From NCBI GenBank assembly GCA_027008345.1, contig JALTBU010000295.1:1-13113 (forward strand): a DNA stretch of 13,113 nucleotides, read 5' to 3'. The notes beneath the pieces were generated by a model. The model did no database searches. It saw only the letters and a program-made list of their open reading frames with translations, and had not been told where the DNA came from. The DNA comes from Nautiliaceae bacterium (GTDB taxonomy: Bacteria; Campylobacterota; Campylobacteria; Campylobacterales; Nautiliaceae). The translations under genes and the position numbers were made by a program. This document shows positions 1-5,502 of the stretch, piece by piece; the first letter of the stretch is position 1, and every line of letters starts with the position of its first letter.

Positions 1-191
1 TCATTATCATATTTTACTAAAACTTTACTTTCAGCTTTATCAAAAGCATTTTGAAGTAATTCATATAACACTCTTCCTGCATATTCTTCTGATACTTGCT
101 TAATTTGACCACTTTGTTGTTTATAAGTTTCTATTCCAAGATTTGCATAATATTTCCAATGATTTTCAAAAATTTCTTCAATATTTTTCAT
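1..191 (-). CDS. Sacsin-N/Hsp90-like (GHKL) ATPase, 5' end only
   Basis: Partial gene: the first 63 codons, beginning with ATG at 191 and running off the left edge. The product starts MKNIEEIFENHWKYYANLG and reaches a conserved-looking block YAGRVLYELLQNAFDKA (residues 37-53). The E-x-x-x-N pattern (E44, N48) followed by D51 is the N-box of GHKL ATPases, where the Glu activates water and the Asn holds Mg2+. The preceding Y-x-GR-x-L-x-ELLQNA context is the form seen in sacsin N-terminal ATPase-like proteins, which are often very large and common in bacterial defence and restriction loci. AAGGG at 198-202 lies 6 nt before the ATG. It follows the WYL regulator gene by 41 bp on the same strand, so the two probably form an operon. 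The GHKL assignment is fairly secure. The exact subfamily and function cannot be judged because the rest of the protein is missing. Confidence 0.75.
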   Translation of the reverse strand, partial: MKNIEEIFENHWKYYANLGIETYKQQSGQIKQVSEEYAGRVLYELLQNAFDKAESKVLVKYDN

Positions 192-232
192 TTCTTTCCC
201 TTTTTACTTTTTTATTTTCAATTGCTATTATT

Positions 233-1099
233 TCAATCCTTTAAATATTCTCTTATTTCTTTTTTTATCTCTTCATCCAGCCATTTAGGCTCAATTACTT
301 TAATTTGAGGTAAAAAACCTTTTATAAATCTTTTAACTTCCATTTCATGGGTTATTTTTATTTCAAACAAACTTCCATCAGATAATATTTCTATCTCTTT
401 TTGGGTAGGATTTAAAGGAATCCTTTTTAAATATTCACTTGCCCACTCATCAGCTTTTAAAATAACCTTAAAAGGCTCTTTATCAGGTTCAAACCATATA
501 TTTATGGCATTATCAAGTTTTTCGAGAAATGTTGGAGGAATTTCAAAAGTTTTATCTGTTTTAGTTATATTTTTCATAGATTTTAAGTGAAAAGTTTTAT
601 ATTTATCACCATCAAGAGCTAAAAGATACCAATACCCTTCAAAATTAGCAATTTTAAGAGGTTTTACTTCATATTCGTATCCGTTATCATATGTAAATTT
701 GATAACTCTTTTTTGTTTTATGGCATTTTCTATTAAATTGATTTCTGCAATATAATCTCCAATGTTTTCGATATGAAGTTTTATATAAGTTGATAAAGAA
801 TTTTGTTTAATTTTTTTAATAAAATCTTTTATATCATTGTAAAATCCTGCTTCTTTTGCAAAATTTTCAATTGCTTCAATTGCACCTGTAATTTTAGGAT
901 TATAATTTGCAAGTCTAAATTTTCTGCCAACTTTCTCAATAGAAAATCCTGCATCTGGCAAATATTCGTTTAAATATCTACTGGCAGTCCTTTCACTCAT
1001 ATCATAATCATCCATGAGTCCCTTAATTGTCACATACCCGCCACTGTATAAAATATTGAGAATTTTAAGGAGATTGTTTAGAGTATCTTTTGTTCTCAT
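233..1099 (-). CDS. WYL-domain transcriptional regulator (HTH-WYL-WCX)
   Basis: Likely a DNA-binding regulator of the adjacent ATPase operon. Numbering here is from the GTG at 1102; subtract 1 for the chosen ATG. Residues 5-65 form a DeoR/HTH_11-like winged helix, with a recognition-helix region around DMSERTASRYLNEYLP. Residues 122-185 form a WYL domain, including the eponymous W158-Y159-L160 in GYWYLLALDGD. Residues 210-288 look like the C-terminal WCX oligomerisation region. The domain order and about 290-residue length match single-WYL regulators such as BrxR/CapW, known repressors of phage-defence operons. The ATG at 1099 is preferred over the adjacent GTG at 1102 because AAGG lies 6 nt before it but only 3 nt before the GTG. 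The ligand is unknown. The family call is secure; the defence role is inferred from the neighbour and location. Confidence 0.9.
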   Translation of the reverse strand: MRTKDTLNNLLKILNILYSGGYVTIKGLMDDYDMSERTASRYLNEYLPDAGFSIEKVGRKFRLANYNPKITGAIEAIENFAKEAGFYNDIKDFIKKIKQNSLSTYIKLHIENIGDYIAEINLIENAIKQKRVIKFTYDNGYEYEVKPLKIANFEGYWYLLALDGDKYKTFHLKSMKNITKTDKTFEIPPTFLEKLDNAINIWFEPDKEPFKVILKADEWASEYLKRIPLNPTQKEIEILSDGSLFEIKITHEMEVKRFIKGFLPQIKVIEPKWLDEEIKKEIREYLKD

Positions 1100-1113
1100 C
1101 ACAAACCTTTTTA

Positions 1114-1123
1114 TACAATTGTA
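1114..1123. promoter_or_regulatory. 10-bp palindrome, candidate operator of the WYL gene
   Basis: TACAATTGTA is a perfect 10-bp palindrome 14 bp upstream of the WYL start codon. It lies just downstream of a TATAAT hexamer (1128-1133, minus strand), so it would cover the expected transcription start. That is a natural repressor site, and autoregulation through an inverted repeat is known for BrxR/CapW-type WYL proteins. AT-rich DNA produces short palindromes by chance, so only the position makes this one attractive. Confidence 0.35.
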
Positions 1124-1127
1124 ATAA

Positions 1128-1133
1128 ATTATA
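1128..1133 (-). promoter_or_regulatory. -10 element of the WYL operon
   Basis: A consensus TATAAT reads on the minus strand 28 bp upstream of the WYL start. No convincing -35 hexamer is visible about 17 bp further upstream (around 1151-1156), which is common for sigma70 promoters in Campylobacterota. It would drive the regulator and the downstream ATPase gene. Confidence 0.45.
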
Positions 1134-1286
1134 TGTCATTATGTGGCTGGTTTAGCATACAAATTAAGTTACTAAATAAAGTATTAAAATTTTTTTGTTA
1201 ATAATCTACTTTTATTCAATAACTCATATTTTATTTAATTTACAATTTAATTAGATTTAATTATAACATTGGATTTGACAACTTTA

Positions 1287-1443
1287 CTACTTTTTAAATT
1301 CCGATTTATATATTTCATACTCTTCTTTAAAACTATTTCACTCCAATTTTATAAGAATCACTACAAAAATATTTCTCATAAACTTTTTCAAGCTCTTTCA
1401 TTAAAAATGTGCCTTTTAAATATTTCGAATTAGATTTAAAAGA
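1287..1443 (-). pseudogene. Possible gene remnant, frameshifted
   Basis: Two open segments in different minus-strand frames look like one broken sequence. The first (1443 down to 1333) includes KYLKGTFLMKELEKVYEKY and ends at a TAG. The second (1337 down to 1287) reads NSFKEEYEIYKSEFKK before its stop. Both are Lys/Glu-rich and predicted helical, with no recognised family. There is no start codon with a ribosome binding site. Confidence is low because base composition alone can yield such segments. Confidence 0.25.
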
Positions 1444-1595
1444 TTATCATCATTTAGAAAAATAAATCAATAATTTTTTTCTCAAAACTTCTAATGCAAA
1501 TATTTTATTTTATGGACATAAGTGAACAGTAAAAACCGAGCTTGCAAAGCTTTTAGCTAAACTCTATATTTAATAGTATTTATGAAATAAATTAA

Positions 1596-1786
1596 CTTTA
1601 TAAAGATAACAAACCTATTGATACTTTAAAAAGATTAAAAAATTACAAATTTGCTCAATATATTTTTAAAAAGGAACTAACTAAATCACTAAATCAATTG
1701 TTAAAACTTTAGATGTTAAAAATAATTTTTGGACTATCAGATGGAGTATCGAAGATTTAAGATTTTTTGAAATTGCCGAAATTTAG
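1596..1786 (+). pseudogene. Possible gene remnant ending near tRNA-Leu
   Basis: Two overlapping open segments in different plus-strand frames: 1596-1712, containing PIDTLKRLKNYKFAQYIFKK, and 1685-1786, containing LDVKNNFWTIRWSIEDLRFF and ending at TAG (1784-1786). The second contains two Trp and several Phe, Ile and Arg residues, which is less expected from AT-rich noise than Lys/Asn runs and gives it some protein character. A single frameshift near 1685-1712 would join them. No family is recognised. The remnant ends 19 bp from the 3' end of the tRNA gene. Confidence 0.3.
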
Positions 1787-1805
1787 GAATTTTGTGTGGA
1801 TTAAA

Positions 1806-1891
1806 TGGTACCGGCGGTGGGACTCGAACCCACATGAGCTAGGCTCACCGGATTTTGAGTCCGGCGCGTCTACCAGTTCCGCCACGCCGGC
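1806..1891 (-). tRNA. tRNA-Leu (anticodon CAA)
   Basis: The minus strand folds into a complete class II tRNA with a long variable arm, as expected for leucine. The acceptor stem is GCCGGCG paired with CGCCGGT (a G-U pair at 1-72), followed by A73 and an encoded CCA (1806-1808). The anticodon stem CCGGA/TCCGG encloses the loop CTCAAAA, giving anticodon CAA at 1855-1857, which reads TTG codons. The T arm contains GGTTCGAGTCC. The 3' end points to the decayed island side, making it a plausible integration site. A promoter is visible immediately upstream (-10 at 1908-1913, -35 at 1931-1936). Confidence 0.97.
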
Positions 1892-1923
1892 AAAAATAGG
1901 GAATGAAATTATAATTCATTCCC
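1892..1923 (-). terminator. Rho-independent terminator of the HU gene
   Basis: On the minus strand a 9-bp perfect stem, GGGAATGAA/TTCATTCCC (1915-1923 and 1899-1907), with a 7-nt loop is followed by TATTTTT (1898-1892). This is an intrinsic terminator placed 14 bp after the HU stop codon. Its T-tract directly abuts the first base of tRNA-Leu, and its loop contains the tRNA promoter -10 hexamer. Confidence 0.75.
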
Positions 1924-1936
1924 GTTTAAAAATCAA
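1908..1936 (-). promoter_or_regulatory. Promoter of tRNA-Leu
   Basis: On the minus strand TTGATT (1931-1936) and TATAAT (1908-1913) are separated by exactly 17 bp. The predicted start, near 1901, would leave a leader of about 10 nt before the mature tRNA 5' end at 1891. The -10 lies at the loop of the HU terminator hairpin, and the -35 begins 2 bp after the HU stop codon. This near-consensus promoter explains how the tRNA can be expressed despite the terminator in front of it. Confidence 0.65.
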
Positions 1937-1937
1937 G

Positions 1938-2216
1938 TTATTTTTTATTAACTAATTCTTTAAGCTGTTTACCAACTTTGAATTTTACTGATTTTGTTTC
2001 AGGAATTTTAACTTCTTTGCCAGTTCCAGGTACTCTTGCAACTCTTGGAGCTCTTGTTACAACTTCAAAGCTACCAAATCCGATGAAACTTACTTTTTCT
2101 CCTTTTTTAAGAGCTTCTTCGATTGTTTCGATAGTTGCTGAAATTACTTCGTTTACATCTTTTTTGCTAAGACCTGTCTTTTCAGCCACCTTAGCAATTA
2201 GTTCAGTTTTTTTCAT
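1938..2216 (-). CDS. hup: DNA-binding protein HU
   Basis: A 92-residue histone-like protein of the HU/IHF family, which bends and compacts nucleoid DNA as a dimer. The N-terminal helices (KKTELIAKVAEKTGLSKKDV) are followed by the three-stranded saddle with FIGFGSFEV and the DNA-binding arm around residues 55-75 (RAPRVARVPGTGKEVKIPE), carrying the arm-tip proline in ARVPGTGKE. The length is normal for the family. The ATG at 2216 is chosen because a strong GGAGG (2221-2225) lies 4 nt before it; an upstream in-frame ATG at 2240 would add eight residues (MYSKKGGK) foreign to the family and include the ribosome binding site in the coding sequence. It is transcribed from its own promoter and closed by the hairpin at 1899-1923. 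HU against IHF-like cannot be fully separated, but the sequence looks like HU. Confidence 0.95.
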   Translation of the reverse strand: MKKTELIAKVAEKTGLSKKDVNEVISATIETIEEALKKGEKVSFIGFGSFEVVTRAPRVARVPGTGKEVKIPETKSVKFKVGKQLKELVNKK

Positions 2217-2243
2217 TTTTCCTCCTTTTTTGGAATACAAAAA

Positions 2244-2273
2244 ATTTTACTCTTTTTTTTATTTAAAAATCAA
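2244..2273 (-). promoter_or_regulatory. Promoter of the HU gene
   Basis: On the minus strand TTGATT (2268-2273) and TAAAAT (2244-2249) are separated by 18 bp, 28 bp upstream of the HU start codon. The -35 region shares a 14-bp identical stretch with the tRNA-Leu promoter (2262-2275 compared with 1925-1938). Confidence 0.5.
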
Positions 2274-2290
2274 GTGTTTATGGGAATTTT

Positions 2291-2299
2291 TGTTATAAT
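2291..2299 (+). promoter_or_regulatory. Extended -10 promoter of the CoA-binding protein/ilvA pair
   Basis: TGTTATAAT is a consensus extended -10 element 21 bp upstream of the ATG at 2320. No -35 is evident. It is divergent from the HU promoter, with the two -10 elements about 45 bp apart. Confidence 0.5.
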
Positions 2300-2319
2300 T
2301 TTGCTAAAAAAGGCATAAA

Positions 2320-2766
2320 ATGCAGGCATGTGAACTACCAAGCGCGAATAAAGCTGATAAAAACCTTTGTGAAATTTTAAAAGAATCAAAAACCATTGTG
2401 GTTGTGGGACTTTCTCCAAAATCTCACAGAGCTTCAAACCAGGTGGCGAAATATATGCAGGATAAGGGATATAAAATCATACCTGTTTATCCAAGAGAAG
2501 ATGAAATTTTAGGTGAAAAAGTGTATAGAAGTTTAGATGATATTGATTTTGAAGTTGATATTGTAGATATTTTCAGAAAAGGAGAAGATACTCCCCCAAT
2601 AGTTGAAAAGGCTGTTAAACTTCCCGGTGTGAAATGTGTTTTTTTGCAAGAAGGTGTTACAAACGAAAAATCAAAAGAGATAGCTCAAAATGCAGGGATT
2701 TTTTATGTTGAAGACAAATGTCTGATGGTAGAACATAAAAGATGTGTAAATGAAGGTCTTTTATGA
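2320..2766 (+). CDS. CoA-binding domain protein (YccU/COG1832 family)
   Basis: A 148-residue single-domain Rossmann-fold protein of the CoA-binding family. Residues 22-45 give the nucleotide-binding start, KTIVVVGLSPKSHRASNQVA, followed by YMQDKGYKIIPVYPRE, typical of the family. The C-terminal EDKCLMVEHKR resembles the conserved D-x-C-x-MxEH segment of YccU-like proteins. The physiological role is not well defined for this family; CoA binding is the established property. AAGG at 2310-2313 lies 6 nt before the ATG. The gene overlaps threonine dehydratase by 4 bp (ATGA), so the two are probably translationally coupled. The family call is secure, the function is not. Confidence 0.88.
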   Translation: MQACELPSANKADKNLCEILKESKTIVVVGLSPKSHRASNQVAKYMQDKGYKIIPVYPREDEILGEKVYRSLDDIDFEVDIVDIFRKGEDTPPIVEKAVKLPGVKCVFLQEGVTNEKSKEIAQNAGIFYVEDKCLMVEHKRCVNEGLL

Positions 2767-3971
2767 TACCTTTGGAAAGAATAAAAGAAGCGCATAACAG
2801 AGTAAAAAAAGTTATTTACAAAACACCTTTTGCACATGCTCCTACGCTTTCACAAAAAGTTGGAAATGAGATATATTTAAAAAAAGAAAACCTTCAAACC
2901 ACCGGAGCTTTTAAGCTTAGAGGGGCATTTAATAAAATAGCATCACTTCCAGAAGAAAAAAGAAAAAAAGGCGTAATTGCCGCAAGTGCTGGAAATCATG
3001 CACAGGGAGTCGCATTCAGTGCCAATTATTTTAATATTCCTTCAATAATTGTAATGCCTGAGGCCACTCCTCTTACAAAAGTCAGTGGGGTAAAAGAATA
3101 TGGGGGTGAAGTGGTTCTTGCGGGAAATAATTATGATGAAGCATATGAACATGCACTCAAACTTGCAGAAGAAAAGGGACTTGAATTTATCCATCCTTTT
3201 GCGGATGAAGATGTAATGGCCGGACAGGGGACTATCGCACTTGAAATGCTCGAAAAAGTTCCCGATTTGGATTATATAATAGTTCCTATCGGAGGAGGGG
3301 GATTAATAAGCGGTATTGCAAGCGCTGCTAAACAGATTAATCCTCATATTAAGATTATAGGTGTTACCGCTGCGGGTGCACCTGCTATGAGACTTAGTTT
3401 TTTAAGCGGAAGTGTCCAGGACAGTGCGTATGTAAAAACAATTGCTGATGGTATAGCTGTAAGAGACACTTCACCTGTGACTTTTGAAATTATTAAAGAA
3501 ATTGTTGATGATATTGTTGAAGTGGATGATGAGGAGATTGCAAATGCAATTCTTTTTTTGATGGAAAGACAAAAAGTTGTTGTAGAAGGTGCAGGTGCTG
3601 TGGGAGTTGCCGCCCTTCTTCATCATAAAATAAAATTCGGAGCTCCTAAAAAAGTAGGTGTTGTACTAAGCGGTGGAAATATAGATGTTACAATGATAAA
3701 TCTTATTATTGAAAAAGGTCTTTTAAAATCACATAGAAAAATGAAACTTGTTATAACTCTTGTTGATAAACCGGGGGCTTTGATGAAACTGACAGAAATA
3801 CTCGCCGAGCAAAAAGCAAATATTGTATCTATTGGATATGACAGGACTGATTTAAATCTTGCAATCGGTGATGCAAATGTATCTATTGCACTCGAAACAA
3901 GGGGATTAGAGCATCAAGAAGCTATTAAAAGAGCTCTTCATAAGCACGGTTTCAGATTTGTTGTAGAGTAA
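2763..3971 (+). CDS. ilvA: Threonine dehydratase (threonine ammonia-lyase)
   Basis: A PLP enzyme that deaminates L-threonine to 2-oxobutanoate and ammonia, the entry to isoleucine synthesis, in the cytosol. The PLP lysine is K51 in TTGAFKLRGAFNK. The SAGNHAQG loop (75-82) and the tetraglycine phosphate-binding loop GGGG (177-180) are present, as is SGGN (303-306). A single C-terminal ACT domain occupies about residues 327-400 (KLVITLVDKPGALMKLTEIL). At 402 residues it is the shorter single-ACT form, not the about 510-residue enterobacterial IlvA with two ACT-like domains. The ACT domain suggests amino-acid feedback, but the effector cannot be read from the sequence. It begins inside the stop codon of the CoA-binding protein gene. 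A catabolic role (TdcB-like) is the alternative. Confidence 0.93.
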   Translation: MIPLERIKEAHNRVKKVIYKTPFAHAPTLSQKVGNEIYLKKENLQTTGAFKLRGAFNKIASLPEEKRKKGVIAASAGNHAQGVAFSANYFNIPSIIVMPEATPLTKVSGVKEYGGEVVLAGNNYDEAYEHALKLAEEKGLEFIHPFADEDVMAGQGTIALEMLEKVPDLDYIIVPIGGGGLISGIASAAKQINPHIKIIGVTAAGAPAMRLSFLSGSVQDSAYVKTIADGIAVRDTSPVTFEIIKEIVDDIVEVDDEEIANAILFLMERQKVVVEGAGAVGVAALLHHKIKFGAPKKVGVVLSGGNIDVTMINLIIEKGLLKSHRKMKLVITLVDKPGALMKLTEILAEQKANIVSIGYDRTDLNLAIGDANVSIALETRGLEHQEAIKRALHKHGFRFVVE

Positions 3972-4086
3972 TCGTGTGTGAATTAGTTGAGGCAGAATTG
4001 GTAGATGAGTGGATTGGTGAATGAGTTTATAAAATATAAAAATTAATTTAAATGATACGAATTATTAGTAAAAAAGGAGAAATTAA
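3972..4086 (+). other. ilvA-gatB intergenic region with short tandem repeat
   Basis: A 115-bp gap. It contains a diverged head-to-tail 16-bp duplication (ATTGGTAGATGAGTGG at 3997-4012, then ATTGGTGAATGAGTTT at 4013-4028; 12 of 16 positions identical). A TATAAAAT stretch at 4028-4035 could be the -10 of gatB. AAGGAG at 4074-4079 is the gatB ribosome binding site, 7 nt before its ATG. No terminator hairpin is seen after ilvA. Confidence 0.5.
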
Positions 4087-5502
4087 ATGAGTAAATATGA
4101 AGTGGTTATAGGGCTTGAAGTTCACGTACAGCTTAATACAAAAACAAAAATTTTCTGCAACTGTCCAACTTCTTTTGGAGATGAGCCAAATACAAATACA
4201 TGTCCTACATGTCTTGGACTTCCGGGGGCTTTGCCTGTTATGAATAAAGAGGCAGTTAAAAAAGCCGTAATGTTTGGAAAAGCTGTAAATGCGAAAATAA
4301 ATAAAATTTCAACTTTTGAGAGAAAAAACTATTTTTATCCAGACCTTCCAAAAGGCTATCAAATTTCTCAGTTTGTTGTACCGATAGTAGAAAATGGAGA
4401 AATTTTCCTTGATAATGGTAAAAAAATAGGAATAACAAGAGCACATCTTGAAGAAGATGCAGGTAAAAATATTCATGAAGGCGATGTGAGTAAAGTGGAT
4501 TTAAACAGAGCCGGAACGCCTCTGCTTGAAATTGTAAGTGAGCCTGATATGAGAAGTAGTGATGAGGCCATTGAATATCTTAAAAAACTTCATGCAATAG
4601 TAAGGTATCTTGGAATCAGTGATGCAAATATGCAAGAAGGCTCATTCAGATGTGATGCAAATGTCTCAGTTAGACCAAAAGGACAAAAAGAATTCGGTAC
4701 AAGAGTTGAGATTAAAAACCTTAACTCATTCAGATTTATTAAACAGGCTATCGAATATGAGATTGAAAGACATATAGAAGCGTACGAATATGATGAATAT
4801 GAAGATGAAGTTGTTCAGGAAACAAGGCTTTTTGATACAAAATCAGGTGAAACTAAAAGTATGAGGGGTAAAGAAGAATCAGCTGATTACAGATATTTTC
4901 CTGATCCTGATTTGCTTCCGCTTGAAGTTCCTGATGAATTTTTTGATATTGAAATACCTGAGCTTCCACATGAAAAAAAACAAAGATATATGGAAGAATA
5001 TAAACTAAAAGAATATGATGCCGGAGTTCTTACAAGTGAACCGGAACTTGCTAAATTTTTTGAAAAAATGATTGAGCTTGGTGTTGAACCTAATGCTGCA
5101 AACAGATGGCTTGCAATTGAACTTCTCGGAAGACTCAATAAAGCCGGAATTTCTATTGAAAATTCTCCTGTGTCTGCCCAAAAACTTGCATTGATTGCAA
5201 TTAGAGAAAAAGAAGCCGTAATAAGCGGTGCAGGGGGTAAAAAAGTACTTGATTTGTTGATGGAAGAAGATATAGAAGTTGACGAGGCTATTGAAAAACT
5301 CGGACTTAAACAGGTAAGTGATGAGGGTGCTATTGAAAAAATAGTTGATGAAGTGTTGAGTGCAAATGAAGATAAAGTAGCAGAATACAAAGCCGGGAAA
5401 GAAAAACTTTTCGGATTTTTTGTAGGACAGGTTATGAAAGCAAGCAAAGGAAAAGCAAATCCTCAAATTGTCAATAAAATATTAAAAGAAAAATTATCGT
5501 GA
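4087..5502 (+). CDS. gatB: Asp/Glu-tRNA amidotransferase subunit B
   Basis: The tRNA-binding and kinase subunit of the GatCAB complex, which converts Glu-tRNA(Gln), and Asp-tRNA(Asn) where present, to the amidated forms needed for translation. At 471 residues it is full length. The N-terminal catalytic cradle starts YEVVIGLEVHVQL and contains a Cys set (C24, C26, C39, C42) in the zinc-binding pattern seen in many GatB proteins. The family signature DLNRAGTPLLEIVSEPDMRS lies at about 138-157. The C-terminal 130 residues form the helical YqeY-like tRNA-binding tail. No gatA or gatC is in this window, so the subunits are encoded apart. Its stop overlaps the GTG start of the channel gene by 4 bp. 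Identification is very secure. Confidence 0.97.
   Translation: MSKYEVVIGLEVHVQLNTKTKIFCNCPTSFGDEPNTNTCPTCLGLPGALPVMNKEAVKKAVMFGKAVNAKINKISTFERKNYFYPDLPKGYQISQFVVPIVENGEIFLDNGKKIGITRAHLEEDAGKNIHEGDVSKVDLNRAGTPLLEIVSEPDMRSSDEAIEYLKKLHAIVRYLGISDANMQEGSFRCDANVSVRPKGQKEFGTRVEIKNLNSFRFIKQAIEYEIERHIEAYEYDEYEDEVVQETRLFDTKSGETKSMRGKEESADYRYFPDPDLLPLEVPDEFFDIEIPELPHEKKQRYMEEYKLKEYDAGVLTSEPELAKFFEKMIELGVEPNAANRWLAIELLGRLNKAGISIENSPVSAQKLALIAIREKEAVISGAGGKKVLDLLMEEDIEVDEAIEKLGLKQVSDEGAIEKIVDEVLSANEDKVAEYKAGKEKLFGFFVGQVMKASKGKANPQIVNKILKEKLS

Larger units (their letters stand above)
1134..1805. other. Gene-free, decayed AT-rich stretch next to tRNA-Leu
   Basis: About 670 bp with no intact gene on either strand. 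It is very AT-rich and carries short open segments that seem to continue into one another only across frameshifts and stops. The better ones are on the minus strand at 1287-1443 and on the plus strand at 1596-1786; a further short plus-strand piece near 1512-1570 reads VKTELAKLLAKLYI before two stops. No transposase, integrase or direct repeat of the tRNA 3' end could be recognised. The stretch is best read as debris of lost accessory genes, but AT-rich non-coding DNA can imitate such Lys/Glu/Leu-rich peptides. Confidence 0.5.

Noticed and set aside
1..1805. Direct repeat of the tRNA-Leu 3' end as a second attachment site
   Set aside because: Looked for copies of the T-arm and acceptor sequence in the accessory stretch; none was seen.
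1767..1955. Open frame of 62 codons on the plus strand across the tRNA gene
   Set aside because: It is the antisense reading of tRNA-Leu and the HU terminator; the peptide mirrors GC-rich tRNA sequence and has no start context.
2217..2240. Longer HU start at 2240 giving eight extra residues
   Set aside because: The extension contains the GGAGG ribosome binding site and adds residues not seen in HU; the ATG at 2216 fits the family start exactly.
2767..3971. Attenuator or riboswitch controlling threonine dehydratase
   Set aside because: ilvA overlaps the preceding gene and the leader at 2300-2319 is too short; no leader peptide or stem pair is visible.
3974..4024. 16-codon GTG-initiated frame after ilvA
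   Set aside because: No ribosome binding site and no family; the frame runs through the tandem repeat and is probably accidental.
4887..5466. Two long minus-strand open frames inside gatB (186 and 153 codons)
   Set aside because: They are antisense shadows of the conserved GatB C-terminal coding region, Ser/Phe-rich and without a ribosome binding site.
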